A stretch of 42,787 nucleotides of DNA from CAYWTX01 sp964461295. GTDB taxonomy: Bacteria; Planctomycetota; Phycisphaerae; SM23-33. The stretch lies in NCBI GenBank assembly GCA_964461295.1, contig CAYWTX010000029.1, positions 1 through 42,787 on the forward strand. Reading direction: 5' to 3'. This document shows, in pieces, positions 30,600-40,495 of this stretch (its first letter is position 1; every line of letters starts with the position of its first letter). A program made the position numbers and the translations under genes. The notes beneath the pieces were generated by a model. The model saw only the letters and a program-made list of their open reading frames with translations. It searched no databases and was not told the origin of the DNA.

Positions 30600-32576
30600 C
30601 TAGACCAGCACCAACACCTCCCGCGGCGGGAGGGAGACCTCCCGGCCGACGGGGGCGGCGGTCAGGACGTTCCTCATCGCCGCGCGAAGGCGACAAGACC
30701 GCATCTGGGGGGTGTGATTGATCACGATCAACACCTCCCGGCCTGGGGCGACCCGACGGCAGACTTCCACGCCCTCGTCCAGGTCCTCGGCCAGCGCGAC
30801 GCATCCGCTGATGTCGATGGCCCACGCGATCAAGGCCTCCATCGCGGCTGCGTCGCCGACGAACCCGACGTACGAGATGCGGCCCTTGCCGAGTTCGCGG
30901 GTAATCGCGGCCGGCTGGCCGTCGAGCCAGTTGTGGCCGCGATAGCGAACGAGCACCTGCGTATCGGCGGCATCGGCGACCAGCCATTCGGCGAACAGCG
31001 CCGCCTTGCCGGGCGAGGCGCCGGCGGCGAAGCCCGCCCCGGCCGCGAGCTGCACCTCGGCCTCCAGCGCGTAGTATTCCGCCACGTGCCCGCCGAGGGC
31101 GCTCGCCAGCACCGGCCCGGGCGGCTCGGCCGGCAGCAGCGCGTTGTACACGTCCTTGAAGCCTGAGCGGGCCCCCAGCACCAGGTGCCCGCCGCCGACG
31201 ACGTACTCCACCAGCCGACAGGCCAGGGCGTCGTCCATCAGGTGCAGGTTCGGCGCGACCACCAACCGGTAGCCATCCAGCGCGGCCAGCGGGCTGACCA
31301 CGTCCACGTCCAGCCCGGCCGCGTGAAGCGGGCGGTAGTAGCCGAGCATGTGGTCGTTGACGTCGAAGTCGCGGTGGTGCTTCTGGGCGTTCACCGACCA
31401 GCGGTCGTCGAACGAGAACAGCATGGCCGCCTGCGCCCGCACGGTTGTGCCGTCCAGCGCGGCCGCAGCCGCGGCGAACTCGCGCCCGATACGCTGCACC
31501 TCCGCGTACAGCGGGCGCGGCCGGCCGCTCGGGGCGACGATGCAGCCGTGGTACTGCTCCTGCCCGCCCGGGGCCGACCGCCACTGCCAGTACAGGACTG
31601 CGTCCGACCCGTGCCCGACGAGGTGCCAGGCCATTTGGCGCACCTCGCCGCGATCCAGCGGGTTGTTCACCCCCGACCAGTTCACCGAGCCCGGCTGAGT
31701 CTCCATGATCCAGATGTTGCGGCGATTGAAACCGCGGGCCAGGTCGGTGCGGAAGCCCTGCGAGCCGAAGTCCAGATGTCCGCTGCCGACGTACGGGTCG
31801 TAGCTGGCGAACTCCAGCTCGCCGGCGACGATGTAGTGGTCGAAGTGGCCGAAGTCGCCGTGGAAGTTGTGCGTGATGAACTGTCGGCCCTCCGCGTGGG
31901 CGCGGATCGCCTCGGCCTGGTTGTGCTGGTAGCGGCGCTGGACCTCGGTGATGAACCGCCGGAGATCCAGCACCAGGCACGGGTTCTGCCACTCCGTCGA
32001 CATGGGCACCTGCGACCAGTCGGAATACTCCTGGCTCCAGTAGGCGGCCGACCAGCGGCGGTTGAGGTTCTCCAGCGTACCGTACTTGTCGCGCAGGAAC
32101 TGATGGAACTTCGCCCGCGTGCCCGCGTCGTACGAGAACGGCCAGTACTCGTTGTCGATCTGCCAGCCGATGACGTGCCCGCAACGGCCGAAACGCTTGG
32201 CCATTTCGCCGGCGATGCGGCGGCAGTAGGCGAGGTAGACTTCGCTGGCGGGGTTGAAGTGCCCGCGAGCGCCGTGACCGGCCGGCTGACCGTTGGGGTT
32301 GACGCGGAGCACTTCCCCGTGCGCGGCCGTCAGCCAGGCCGGCGGCGCGGCCGTGGGCGTGCCAAGGACAGTTCCGATGCCGTGTTCGGCGGCAAGGTCG
32401 ACCGCCCGAGCAAGCCAGTCGAGTGCGAACACGCCGTCGCGCGGCTCCAGGCGGCTCCAGGCGAACTCGCCCACGCGGACGACGTTCATCCCGGCCTCCC
32501 TCATCAACTCCAGGTCGGCGGCCCAGGTGCTCTCGTCGTCCCAGTGCTCGGGATACCACGCACAGCCGAAGTACAT
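30600..32576 (-). CDS. GH42 beta-galactosidase
   Basis: A 658-residue glycoside hydrolase family 42 enzyme, the normal length, without a signal peptide. The TIM barrel starts YFGCAWYPEHWDDESTWAADL. The acid/base Glu143 is in GWQIDNEYWPF and the nucleophile Glu292 is in IWIMETQPGSVNW. The middle trimerisation domain (LFSFDDRWSVNAQKH; VVAPNLHLMDDALA) and the small C-terminal beta domain (VLIVINHTP) follow. It hydrolyses terminal beta-galactosides and could process plant or algal galactan together with the nearby lyase. The start is at the family N terminus. An EVE-like gene lies 33 bp upstream on the same strand. Confidence 0.95.
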   Translation of the reverse strand: MYFGCAWYPEHWDDESTWAADLELMREAGMNVVRVGEFAWSRLEPRDGVFALDWLARAVDLAAEHGIGTVLGTPTAAPPAWLTAAHGEVLRVNPNGQPAGHGARGHFNPASEVYLAYCRRIAGEMAKRFGRCGHVIGWQIDNEYWPFSYDAGTRAKFHQFLRDKYGTLENLNRRWSAAYWSQEYSDWSQVPMSTEWQNPCLVLDLRRFITEVQRRYQHNQAEAIRAHAEGRQFITHNFHGDFGHFDHYIVAGELEFASYDPYVGSGHLDFGSQGFRTDLARGFNRRNIWIMETQPGSVNWSGVNNPLDRGEVRQMAWHLVGHGSDAVLYWQWRSAPGGQEQYHGCIVAPSGRPRPLYAEVQRIGREFAAAAAALDGTTVRAQAAMLFSFDDRWSVNAQKHHRDFDVNDHMLGYYRPLHAAGLDVDVVSPLAALDGYRLVVAPNLHLMDDALACRLVEYVVGGGHLVLGARSGFKDVYNALLPAEPPGPVLASALGGHVAEYYALEAEVQLAAGAGFAAGASPGKAALFAEWLVADAADTQVLVRYRGHNWLDGQPAAITRELGKGRISYVGFVGDAAAMEALIAWAIDISGCVALAEDLDEGVEVCRRVAPGREVLIVINHTPQMRSCRLRAAMRNVLTAAPVGREVSLPPREVLVLV

Positions 32577-32609
32577 GCTCGTCGGATCACTCCCAGGGAC
32601 AACGGGCCG

Positions 32610-33128
32610 TCATGCGCGTGCGGACCTCTCCCGCAGCCACGCCATCAACTCCTCGCTCTGCTCGGGGTTGACCCGCGCTATGGCTTTCACGATTCCAGTG
32701 AACTCCTCTGTCGTCAGCCGGAATATGCGCCCCGCGGTGCCCGGGCCGAAGCACTCAGGATCGCAGCCCCCCGACCGAAGCTCGGCCAGGGCCAGCGGCT
32801 TCCGCAGCCGGAATGCCATGGCTGCCGGCTTCAAGTAGAACAGGTTGTACTGCCTGGAACCCTTGTCGGCCTCCATGCCGCAGGAATCGGCCTGGCTGAT
32901 CGCGTGGATGGACTCGTCGTCAACCTGGTACAGCACTACCCAATCGCCGGCCTGAATCTGCCGGATATACGCCATGCTCTGCGGACTCTTCGTGGAGTTT
33001 CGCCCCCCCGAGGCGAACCGTTCCATGGAACCGCTCTTTGCCGCATCGAGGTATGCGTTGCAGTGCCACCCACGACGCCCGCCCTTGAGTGCTAATCGGC
33101 TCTTCTGTATCCAGATATTCACAGACAT
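32610..33128 (-). CDS. PUA/EVE-like domain protein
   Basis: A 172-residue protein: SVNIWIQKSRLALKGGRRGWHCNAYLDAAKSG, then QAGDWVVLYQVDDESIHAISQADSCG and FRLRKPLALAELRSGGCDPECFG. The GDxVVxYQ step and the later Arg-x-x-xPLALxELR strand fit the EVE/PUA-like fold that binds modified bases in RNA or DNA; in some bacteria such domains act in defence with nucleases, but none is adjacent. Assignment to EVE proper is an inference. The start is uncertain: ATG at 33128 gives a natural N-terminal strand; ATGs at 33152 and 33194 add residues of no clear similarity. It may be co-transcribed with GH42, 33 bp downstream. Confidence 0.6.
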   Translation of the reverse strand: MSVNIWIQKSRLALKGGRRGWHCNAYLDAAKSGSMERFASGGRNSTKSPQSMAYIRQIQAGDWVVLYQVDDESIHAISQADSCGMEADKGSRQYNLFYLKPAAMAFRLRKPLALAELRSGGCDPECFGPGTAGRIFRLTTEEFTGIVKAIARVNPEQSEELMAWLRERSARA

Positions 33129-34293
33129 CCTCACGATGGTTGCCAGAACCATGGTTGGTCGCGAACGAAGCCTTCGTCCTCTTCGACCACGCAACCGGAC
33201 CGCCAGACCGTCGGCGGTCTCCGTCGCCCAGTCCCTGCCGGCCCTCCGGGGCGGGCTGCGTCCCCGCGACGCCCGCCTTCATTGGGGGCCTGCCTTCGCG
33301 CCACCGGCTGGCCGAATTATCCTGCCGCCGCCGCCCGCAGTCAATCGGATTCCCGACAGGCAGCCTGGACCTCTGGACCCTGGGCGATCGGCTCGCCCGC
33401 TACGGCGACCACGCAGAAGAAGGGCGATGCCCAGGTGGGGGGAGACCCAGGCACCGCCCGTGTAGCCACGCCCTCGACCCAGGCGGAGGGAGACCTGAAT
33501 CATTCCGGGCGCAGCGGAACAACAGGAATTATACCCCTGAGTTCCCCGGGAGCAACCGGATTCCAGTAGACACGCTCATCTTCATCTTCTGCTTCGGCAC
33601 GAAACGCGCCGGCCAGGCCCCATCGTCCATGTCCCTCGCCTGCTAAAGCCCCGCCGCCGACAGCCGATGACAGTGTGGGCCGGACGCGCCGGCGCTGGGT
33701 GCAGCGGAACAGTTCGCATCACAGCCGGCGCGCCCCGGCCCTCTGTATCACAAGCCTGATCTCGACTTCTGGCAGTTTCCCATAGCATTCTTGACACTGC
33801 AGCAACGTTACAGGGATTCTGGGGATCTGAGTACCGCTCAGAACACGGCAAACGAAGATAGTACCGCTTTGCCCGCGTGCCCGGTGAGCCGGTGTCCGCT
33901 CCTCAGCCTGAAGCGCTGAGATACGGGTTCCCAGGGCGTTGCCCTGGGCTGTAGTCTGTCAGCCATTCAGGCTGAACGTCACCGTAACGTTGCTACAGTG
34001 TCAACCTCCTGGGCATCACAAGGGGGAAACACCATCGTGTGCGCGATGGTGCCGCAGTCGGTTCTGCTGCCTGCTCCCTGCTGCCTGCTCCCTTGGGTCG
34101 CGGGCAAAGCCCACGCCGCGTCCTTCGCGGCTCGTTGTTTGGTTGCGACCTTGGCGGCCGTTGCCGGTCGAGCGATACCGGCGATCGACAGCCGAGGCAA
34201 CAAAACCGTCGCCCCGCCCGTCTTCCTTGTGTATCATGCCTTGTCGCACGGAAGCGCAGGACGCCGGAAATTTTCGCCTCCGGCGACGGAGCG
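33129..34293. other. 1.2-kb region without a convincing gene
   Basis: Open frames here have no recognisable domains and overlap on all frames, as in G+C-rich non-coding or decayed DNA. Visible content: a repeat at 33903-33976, a CTGCTCCCTGCTGCCTGCTC-type low-complexity stretch (about 34060-34093), and TATCAT near 34232. It may be the remnant of a lost gene. Confidence 0.5.
33903..33976. repeat. REP-like palindromic element
   Basis: CCCAGGGC-GTT-GCCCTGGG (33930-33948) is a perfect 8-bp stem; TCAGCCTGAA at the left and TTCAGGCTGA at the right form an outer dyad, with GCTGTAGTCTGTC between. I recall this arrangement as a multicopy element in planctomycete genomes (not searched). Confidence 0.7.
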
Positions 34294-36198
34294 GTGGGTA
34301 ACAGCACAGACAAACCAGGCGACGGAGAGTCCTCCCCTGACGGAGGCCAACGCAGCCGCGGCGGCGACCGATTGGTCGTGCGCTTGCTGGGCCTGGCTTG
34401 GCAATACCGCCGGGGATGCCTCAAGATCCTCGGCATCCAGTTCACGCTGCTGGTGATGGGCCTGTCGGGCCTCGGACTCACCGGCTTGGGCATCGACATC
34501 GTCCGCTACAACCTTCAGCCGGACGCCAAGGCCCCCCGCTGGCCCTTCGGCCTCGCCCCGCCGTCCGACTGGTCGCCGATGCAGGGCATCTGGGTCGTGG
34601 CGGCCGGTATCCTCGTGCTGGCCATCCTGCGGGCCCTGCTCAACGGCTGGTACACCATCGCCCTGGCCGAACTGTTGCAGGGGCGGGTCGTCGTCGATCT
34701 GCGGGCGAAGGTGTACGACAAGCTCCAGCGGCTCAGCTTCCGCTTCTTCGACGCCAACACGACCGGCTCGCTGATCAACCGTGTCACCGGCGACGTGCAG
34801 AACGTCCGCCTGTTCATCGACGGCGTCGTCGTCCAGACGGTCATCCTCACTGTCAGCCTCTGCATCTACCTGGTGTACATGGCCAACATCCACTTCGCCC
34901 TCACGGCCGCCTGCCTGGCCACCACTCCCCTCATCTACGTCATCACGCGGCGGTTCTCGAAGGTCGTGCAGCCGGCCTACCGCAAGGAACGCGACCTGTT
35001 CGACGACGTCATCCTCACGCTCAACGAGAGCATCCGCGGCATGCACGTGGTGAAAGGCTTCGCCCGGCAGAAGGAGGAGATGCTGAAGTTCGCCAGCCGC
35101 AACCAGCGGCTCACCGACCACAAGAGATGGATCTTCTTCCGGGCCACGACCTACCCGCAGGTGGTCGGCGCGCTCACGCAATTCAACATCGTCGTGCTGA
35201 TCGCCTACGGCGGCTGGCTGGTCATCGGCGGCCAGTTGCCGCTGGGCACCGGCCTGGTCGTCTTCGCCGGCCTGCTACAGCAGTTCAGCGGGCAGGTGAC
35301 CAACCTGGCCAACGTGGCCAACACGATGCAGCAGAGCCTGATCGCCGCCCGCCGCGTCTTCGAGGTGCTCGACGCGCCCGTGGAAGTGTTCAGCCGCAGC
35401 GGCGCCACCCGCCTCGACAAGGCCCGCGGCGCCGTCGAATTCCGCGGCGTCACGTTCGGCTACACCCCCAACGCCCCCATCCTCCGCGACGTCAGCTTCC
35501 GCGTGGAACCCGGCAAGCGCGTCGCCGTGCTGGGCACCACCGGCTCGGGCAAGACCACGCTGTTGAGCCTGATCCCCCGCTTCTACGACGTGCGGGAGGG
35601 AGCGGTGCTCGTCGACGGCACCGACGTGCGCCACCTCGACCTGGACGACCTGCGCCGGAACATCGGCGTGGTGTTCCAGGAAAGCTTCCTGTTCAGCCAG
35701 AGCGTCGCGCAGAACATCAGCTTCGGCTACCCAAAGGCGACGCGCGAGCAAGTCCAGCGCGCGGCCAAGATCGCCGCCGCCGACCGCTTCATCGTCGCCC
35801 TGGCCAACGGCTACGATACCGTCCTCCATGAAGCCGGCGCCGACTTGTCCGGCGGGCAACGCCAACGCCTCGCCATCGCACGCGCCCTGCTCCTCGAACC
35901 GGCCATTCTCCTGCTGGACGACCCCACGGCCGCCATCGACCCGCGCACAGAACACGAGATCCTCGAAGCGATGGAGAACGCCATGAAGGGCCGCACCACC
36001 TTCGTCATCGCCCACCGCCTGAGCACCCTGAAAACGGCCGACCTGATCCTTGTGCTGCATCGCGGACGGATCGTCCAGTCCGGCACGCACGACCAACTCA
36101 TGGACCAGGACGGCGCCTACCGTCTGGCCGCCAGACTCCAGGTGGCCGACGACACCAGCCGTATGCTGCTGGGCATGGGCAAGGAGGTCGCCAAGTGA
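34294..36198 (+). CDS. ABC exporter subunit with degenerate ATP site
   Basis: A 634-residue fused permease-ATPase, first of a pair. Six transmembrane helices lie in about residues 40-335. The ATPase has Walker A GTTGSGKTT (Lys420), Q-loop VVFQESFLF, a normal signature DLSGGQRQR and H-loop IAHRLST, but the base after Walker B is Asp543 (LLLDDPTAAID) instead of the catalytic Glu. In asymmetric exporters such as TM287/288 and BmrCD the degenerate site is formed this way. The GTG at 34294 is preceded by GGAG and fits the family N terminus; a longer frame to 34039 is without similarity. The partner gene begins 27 bp downstream. Confidence 0.92.
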   Translation: MGNSTDKPGDGESSPDGGQRSRGGDRLVVRLLGLAWQYRRGCLKILGIQFTLLVMGLSGLGLTGLGIDIVRYNLQPDAKAPRWPFGLAPPSDWSPMQGIWVVAAGILVLAILRALLNGWYTIALAELLQGRVVVDLRAKVYDKLQRLSFRFFDANTTGSLINRVTGDVQNVRLFIDGVVVQTVILTVSLCIYLVYMANIHFALTAACLATTPLIYVITRRFSKVVQPAYRKERDLFDDVILTLNESIRGMHVVKGFARQKEEMLKFASRNQRLTDHKRWIFFRATTYPQVVGALTQFNIVVLIAYGGWLVIGGQLPLGTGLVVFAGLLQQFSGQVTNLANVANTMQQSLIAARRVFEVLDAPVEVFSRSGATRLDKARGAVEFRGVTFGYTPNAPILRDVSFRVEPGKRVAVLGTTGSGKTTLLSLIPRFYDVREGAVLVDGTDVRHLDLDDLRRNIGVVFQESFLFSQSVAQNISFGYPKATREQVQRAAKIAAADRFIVALANGYDTVLHEAGADLSGGQRQRLAIARALLLEPAILLLDDPTAAIDPRTEHEILEAMENAMKGRTTFVIAHRLSTLKTADLILVLHRGRIVQSGTHDQLMDQDGAYRLAARLQVADDTSRMLLGMGKEVAK

Positions 36199-36225
36199 CA
36201 ACTGCCACTGCCTCGGGGAGGGCCC

Positions 36226-38028
36226 ATGGCTAAGGGATTCTACATCCCGATGGACGGCGCTTCCGGCGAGGCCGCTCAGCGCCCCCTGAGCCTGGGCATG
36301 ATCAGCCGGCTCTTCGGCTACACGCGCCCCTACCGCGCCATGCGAAACTGGCTGGCCCTGTGCGTCGTGCTCCGGTCGGTCCAACTCCCGCTGCTGGCCC
36401 TGGCGCTGAGCTCGGCCATCAACGGCCCCATCCTCTCCGGCAACTGGACCGGCACGCTTTGGGCGGCGGCCGGGTTTCTGGCGTTCGCCGGCATCACGCA
36501 GTTCACGTTCCACTTCCGCTCCCACCTGGCCCTGAAACTGGGCGAGATGGTCATCCGCGACGTCCGCCAGCAAGTGTTCGCCCACCTGCACCGCATGAAC
36601 ATGAGCTTCTTCAATCGCATGCCCGTCGGACGCATCCTCAGCCGTGTCACGGGCGACATCGAGTCCATGCGCGTCGGCGTGCAGGACGTGCTGTTCGTCA
36701 GCATCGTGCAGATCGGCAACATGCTCGTCGCCGCCGTCGCCATGCTCTGGGCGAACTGGCGGCTGTTCCTGGTCGTCCTCGCCATCGCGCCCATCCTGTG
36801 GTATCTCAACCGCGCGTTCCGTCAGCGCATCAGCCGCGTCTACCGCGCCGTCAGCGAAAGCTTCAGCCGCATCACCTCCTCGCTGGCCGAGGCCATCAGC
36901 GGCATCCGCGTGACGCAGGGGTTCGTGCGGCAGGACATCAACGCGGGCCTCTTCTCCGAACTCGTCTTCGACCACTCGCGATTCAACGTCGAAACCGCCC
37001 GCGTCAGCGGCTTCTTCCTGCCCCTGCTGGAGTTCAACAGCCAGTTCTTCATCGCCATCCTCCTGGTCGTCGGCGCGGCACTGGCCTTCCATGCTCGCCA
37101 CCTGGCCACGGTCCAGGAACTCGTGACCTTCTTCTTCATGGCGGGCCTGTTCTTCGCCCCCGTCCAGGCCCTCGCCAACCAGTACAACCACGCCCTGGCC
37201 GCCATGGCCGGGGCCGAACGCGTCTTCGGCCTGCTCGACACGCAACCGGACTGGCAGGACGCCCCCAACGCCCACAGCCTGCCCGCCGTCCGCGGCGACG
37301 TCGAGTTCCGCCACGTATCCTTCGAATACGTCCCCGCCCGGCCGGTCCTCCACAACATCACCTTCCGCCTGCTGCCCGGGCAGATGGTCGCCATGGTCGG
37401 CCACACCGGCTGCGGCAAGAGCACCATCATCAACCTCGCCGCAAAGTTCTACCAGCCCACCTCCGGCCAGATCCTGATCGACGGCCATCCCCTGGCCGAG
37501 GTCGCCTCCGAGAGCCTCCACCGACGCATGGGCGTCGTCTTGCAGGAAAACTTCCTCTTCACCGGCACCGTGGCCGACAACATCCGTCTCGGCAAGCCCG
37601 ACGCGACCGACGAACAGGTCATCGACGCGGCCAGGCGGCTGGACTGCCTGGACATCATCGAGAGCCTGCCGGAGGGCTTCAACACGGCCGTGGGCGAACG
37701 AGGCAGCGGCATCAGCCTCGGCCAGCGCCAACTCATCTGCTTCTGCCGGGCGATGCTCGCCGACCCCCAGATCCTGATGCTCGACGAAGCGACTAGCAGC
37801 GTCGACGCCATGACCGAGGCACGCATCCAGACCGCCCTGGCCCGCCTGTTCAGCGGGCGGACAAGCTTCGTGGTCGCCCACCGCCTGAGCACGATCCGCC
37901 ACGCCGACCTCGTGCTGGTGCTCGAGCATGGCAGGATCATCGAGATGGGCTTCCACCACCAACTGCTGTCCCTGGGCGGCACCTACGCCGAACTCTACCG
38001 CCAGTTCATCCGCGCCGGCCAAGCGTGA
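36226..38028 (+). CDS. ABC exporter subunit with canonical Walker B and altered signature
   Basis: A 600-residue fused permease-ATPase, second of the pair. Walker A is GHTGCGKST (Lys398), the Q-loop is VVLQENFLF, Walker B carries the catalytic Glu521 (LMLDEATSSVD) and the H-loop is VAHRLST. The signature is ISLGQRQ (496-502), with Leu in place of the second Gly-region residue, instead of LSGGQ. Paired with the preceding subunit (Asp for Glu, normal LSGGQ), the variant signature would complete the inactive site, leaving one hydrolytic site. This reciprocal pattern supports a heterodimeric exporter. Substrate is unknown. The start codon has GGGAGGGCCC upstream. The 3' end overlaps the end of a damaged minus-strand propeller gene. 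Confidence 0.93.
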   Translation: MAKGFYIPMDGASGEAAQRPLSLGMISRLFGYTRPYRAMRNWLALCVVLRSVQLPLLALALSSAINGPILSGNWTGTLWAAAGFLAFAGITQFTFHFRSHLALKLGEMVIRDVRQQVFAHLHRMNMSFFNRMPVGRILSRVTGDIESMRVGVQDVLFVSIVQIGNMLVAAVAMLWANWRLFLVVLAIAPILWYLNRAFRQRISRVYRAVSESFSRITSSLAEAISGIRVTQGFVRQDINAGLFSELVFDHSRFNVETARVSGFFLPLLEFNSQFFIAILLVVGAALAFHARHLATVQELVTFFFMAGLFFAPVQALANQYNHALAAMAGAERVFGLLDTQPDWQDAPNAHSLPAVRGDVEFRHVSFEYVPARPVLHNITFRLLPGQMVAMVGHTGCGKSTIINLAAKFYQPTSGQILIDGHPLAEVASESLHRRMGVVLQENFLFTGTVADNIRLGKPDATDEQVIDAARRLDCLDIIESLPEGFNTAVGERGSGISLGQRQLICFCRAMLADPQILMLDEATSSVDAMTEARIQTALARLFSGRTSFVVAHRLSTIRHADLVLVLEHGRIIEMGFHHQLLSLGGTYAELYRQFIRAGQA

Positions 38029-39105
38029 AGAAGCCCCGAACCCGAAGGCCGACCCGCTTCCGCGGCGCCGGTCCCGTCAGAACGAGCGTGATCGCCTTGC
38101 CGTCCGTGGCATCGAGGCAGACCACCGTTGATTCGCCTCGCACACAAACGCGCCCACCATCCACGGCGGCCGTCGTGTGGTTGCCGAAGCCAGGAACGCC
38201 CCATTTCCCCTTCCCCGTTGCGCAGTCGATGGCGAGGAATCCCCTTCCCCCCACATACAGTGAGCCATTGCGACCACCGGCGTGCGATGGCATCCGTTGG
38301 CGGGTTGCTTTCTCCCATCGTTCATCCCCAGCCAATACTTCTCGCCCGTGTCGGCTCGCACCGCGCCGGCGGCGCGGAAGAACTGGCTGACAGGGATCGG
38401 CGTCGTGCCCGCCTGCATCGCGATGGGCGAGGAATGGAAACTCGACCAGCCCCTGCCCTTGACGGGGCACGGCCCCAGGCTGCCCTTCCATGCAAGTTTG
38501 CCGGCCTTGCAGTTCACTGCGATGAACGGGGGCACGTCGTTGCCGCCGGGCACCCCGTTGCCGGGGCTGCGAGTCGCGAAGACCACCAGATCGCCCTAGA
38601 CCAATGGCGAACCCGAGTTGCCGCCGGACTTGGCCAGCGTGTCGCCCAGCGTGTTGGCGTCAGACGACCACGTTACCTTCCCCGTCGCCGCGTCCAGGGC
38701 ATACAAGACCGGTTCGGTGGCCTCGTAGTACACGACGCCATCGGCCACAGCCGGCGTCCCTCGCGGGCGATACCGGTCCGGTCCGCAAACGGTTCGCCAG
38801 AGCTGCTTGCCGTCGAGGTCGAAGGCGACCATCGCGCCGTCGCGGCTGTTGCCGTCCAGCCCACAGAAGAAGACCCGCCCGTCGGCGACGCTGGCGGCCG
38901 TCCAGCCGGCGCCGACCTTGGCCTCCCACAGAAGCTTTGGCCCGCCCTCGGGCCATTTCTTCATCAGCCCCATTGCAGGGAAGATGCCGCTGCGCTGCGG
39001 CCCACGGAACCCGCCGGAGTTCTCGGCTCCCGCGGCCGCATACGCCGGACCCGCGGCCGCCCATGCCAGGGTCGCGATCGCCGCGATATGGAGCGTTCGT
39101 GGCAT
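38006..39105 (-). pseudogene. Broken PQQ-like beta-propeller gene
   Basis: The 5' part encodes a signal peptide (MPRTLHIAAIATLAWAAAGPAYA) and propeller strands (VAFDLDGKQLWRT; LYALDAATGKVTWSSD). An in-frame TAG at 38596-38598 falls where related proteins read LVWGDLVVF, so a Trp codon has become a stop. The same frame then continues with GDLVVFATRSPGNG and AVNCKAGKLAWKG. Near 38275 it slips: the remaining propeller sequence (NGSLYVGGRGFLAIDCATGKGKW; VVCLDATDGKAITLVL) is in another frame and ends at 38006. With a nonsense mutation and a frameshift it is unlikely to yield a working protein, unless both are sequence errors. Confidence 0.8.
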
Positions 39106-39115
39106 GCGATTTGCC

Positions 39116-40411
39116 TCAATCCCGCTTGGTGCCTTGGTCGGTCACAGCCGGAGCCGAGTCCTTTGTCGCCCCGCCGATCCGCAGCAGCGGGCGTACCTTG
39201 TCCAGTGGATAGTCGTTGTAGATGAAGCCGTGGCCCTGGTCCTGCCCGGTCCAGATCACCTCGCCGCTCAGGAAGTCCACCTCGAGCATCTTGGCGCTCT
39301 GGAAGGGCTTGCCGTCCTCGGCTGTCCACTGGCACCTATAGGCTCCGGTCCGCGCATCCAGCACGATGCCGGTGGAGAACCAGACGAAGTCGCCGGCCCC
39401 GCTGACCATGGCGTGGCCGTGCCCGTGGCCCATCGGCTTATACCCGTGCTTGCTCTTCAGTTCCTGCTTGTCAACCACGCCGATCAGCTTCGGCGGTTGC
39501 ACGTTGTTGTCGAAGTGAAGCATGAACCGCTCGCCGGAAGCCTCGCCCCAGAACCGCGCCCCGCCAGGCTCAAACGCGACCACCTCCGTCACGCCGCCGG
39601 TCAACTCAGGGCACTTGCCCTTGTCCAGCGGCACCTTGTGCATCACCTTGCCGCTGTTAGCGTCGATGATCCACGTGGCCACCGTCGCCTGCTCAGGGTG
39701 CCGGCCCGTATACAGCTTCGTGCCGGTGTGGTCGAGCACGATATGGCAGTTGCCGGTGCCGCCGACCTTGTCCGTCCACAGCAGTTTCCCGCTGGCGATA
39801 TCCAGCGCCGCCCCCGGGAAGAACAGCCGTTTGCCGTCTGGGTGGACCACCAGCGGATGTTGAGGCCACTGCCTGCCGCAGTCGTACTCGCGGGTTACCT
39901 CGCCGGTGGCCGCGTCGAGAACGTATAGCTTCTTCGTGCCCGAATCCTCCCAGTGCCGGGCGACGAAAATGCTCTTGCCGTCCACCGACACCTGTACCCG
40001 CGCGCAACTGAAGTCATAGGCGCGTTCCCACACCACCTTGTCGGTCTTCAGGTCCAGACAGCCGACGCCGTCGGCACCCTTGGCCTTGCCCTGATGCCAG
40101 TTGTAGTACAGCCGCCCCGTTGCCTTGCTCGCGGCGATGCCATACATGCCGCGACCGTTGGCCGAACCATGCACGAGTTTCTCGCTGGCCGGCGTGGCGA
40201 TCCGCTTCACAAGCCGAAAGTCATTGTCAATGTCGACAACGACGATGCCCTTGCCCGCGCCGGGCCCCACGGCCTGTGAGCCATCCGGCTGGACCGAATA
40301 GACGTACCGCTTCAGTTCGCCGGCGGAGGCGCCGGCCGCGGCAAGGCACACAGACATCGCCGCTGTTGCGCAGATCGCCCGATGCATAGGCGTCGCCGAA
40401 GTATCGCTCAT
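39116..40411 (-). CDS. Secreted PQQ-like beta-propeller protein
   Basis: A 431-residue protein, intact. The signal peptide includes MHRAICATAAMSVCLAAAGASA; mature repeats include VGCLDLKTDKVVWERAYDF, LYVLDAATGEVTREYDCG, ALDIASGKLLWTDKVGG and WIIDANSGKVMHKVPLD. A His-rich loop GHGHGHAM is present and could bind metal. It is likely exported and may take part in binding or oxidation of a small molecule, but no cofactor residues are assignable. The ATG at 40411 is preferred because GAGGAG lies 7 bp upstream; an internal ATG at 40387 would begin directly at the signal peptide. The damaged gene downstream starts 10 bp after its stop, suggesting a former operon. Confidence 0.82.
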   Translation of the reverse strand: MSDTSATPMHRAICATAAMSVCLAAAGASAGELKRYVYSVQPDGSQAVGPGAGKGIVVVDIDNDFRLVKRIATPASEKLVHGSANGRGMYGIAASKATGRLYYNWHQGKAKGADGVGCLDLKTDKVVWERAYDFSCARVQVSVDGKSIFVARHWEDSGTKKLYVLDAATGEVTREYDCGRQWPQHPLVVHPDGKRLFFPGAALDIASGKLLWTDKVGGTGNCHIVLDHTGTKLYTGRHPEQATVATWIIDANSGKVMHKVPLDKGKCPELTGGVTEVVAFEPGGARFWGEASGERFMLHFDNNVQPPKLIGVVDKQELKSKHGYKPMGHGHGHAMVSGAGDFVWFSTGIVLDARTGAYRCQWTAEDGKPFQSAKMLEVDFLSGEVIWTGQDQGHGFIYNDYPLDKVRPLLRIGGATKDSAPAVTDQGTKRD

Positions 40412-40495
40412 TCATTGCTCCTCTCGCTGGCATGCGTGGCTGGACCTCGTGGTTGCGGCCCGCGACCGCCACCACGCCGTCGGCGTATCGGCATG

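Noticed and set aside
34039..34293. Longer N terminus for the first paired ABC gene
   Set aside because: Residues there come from low-complexity intergenic sequence.
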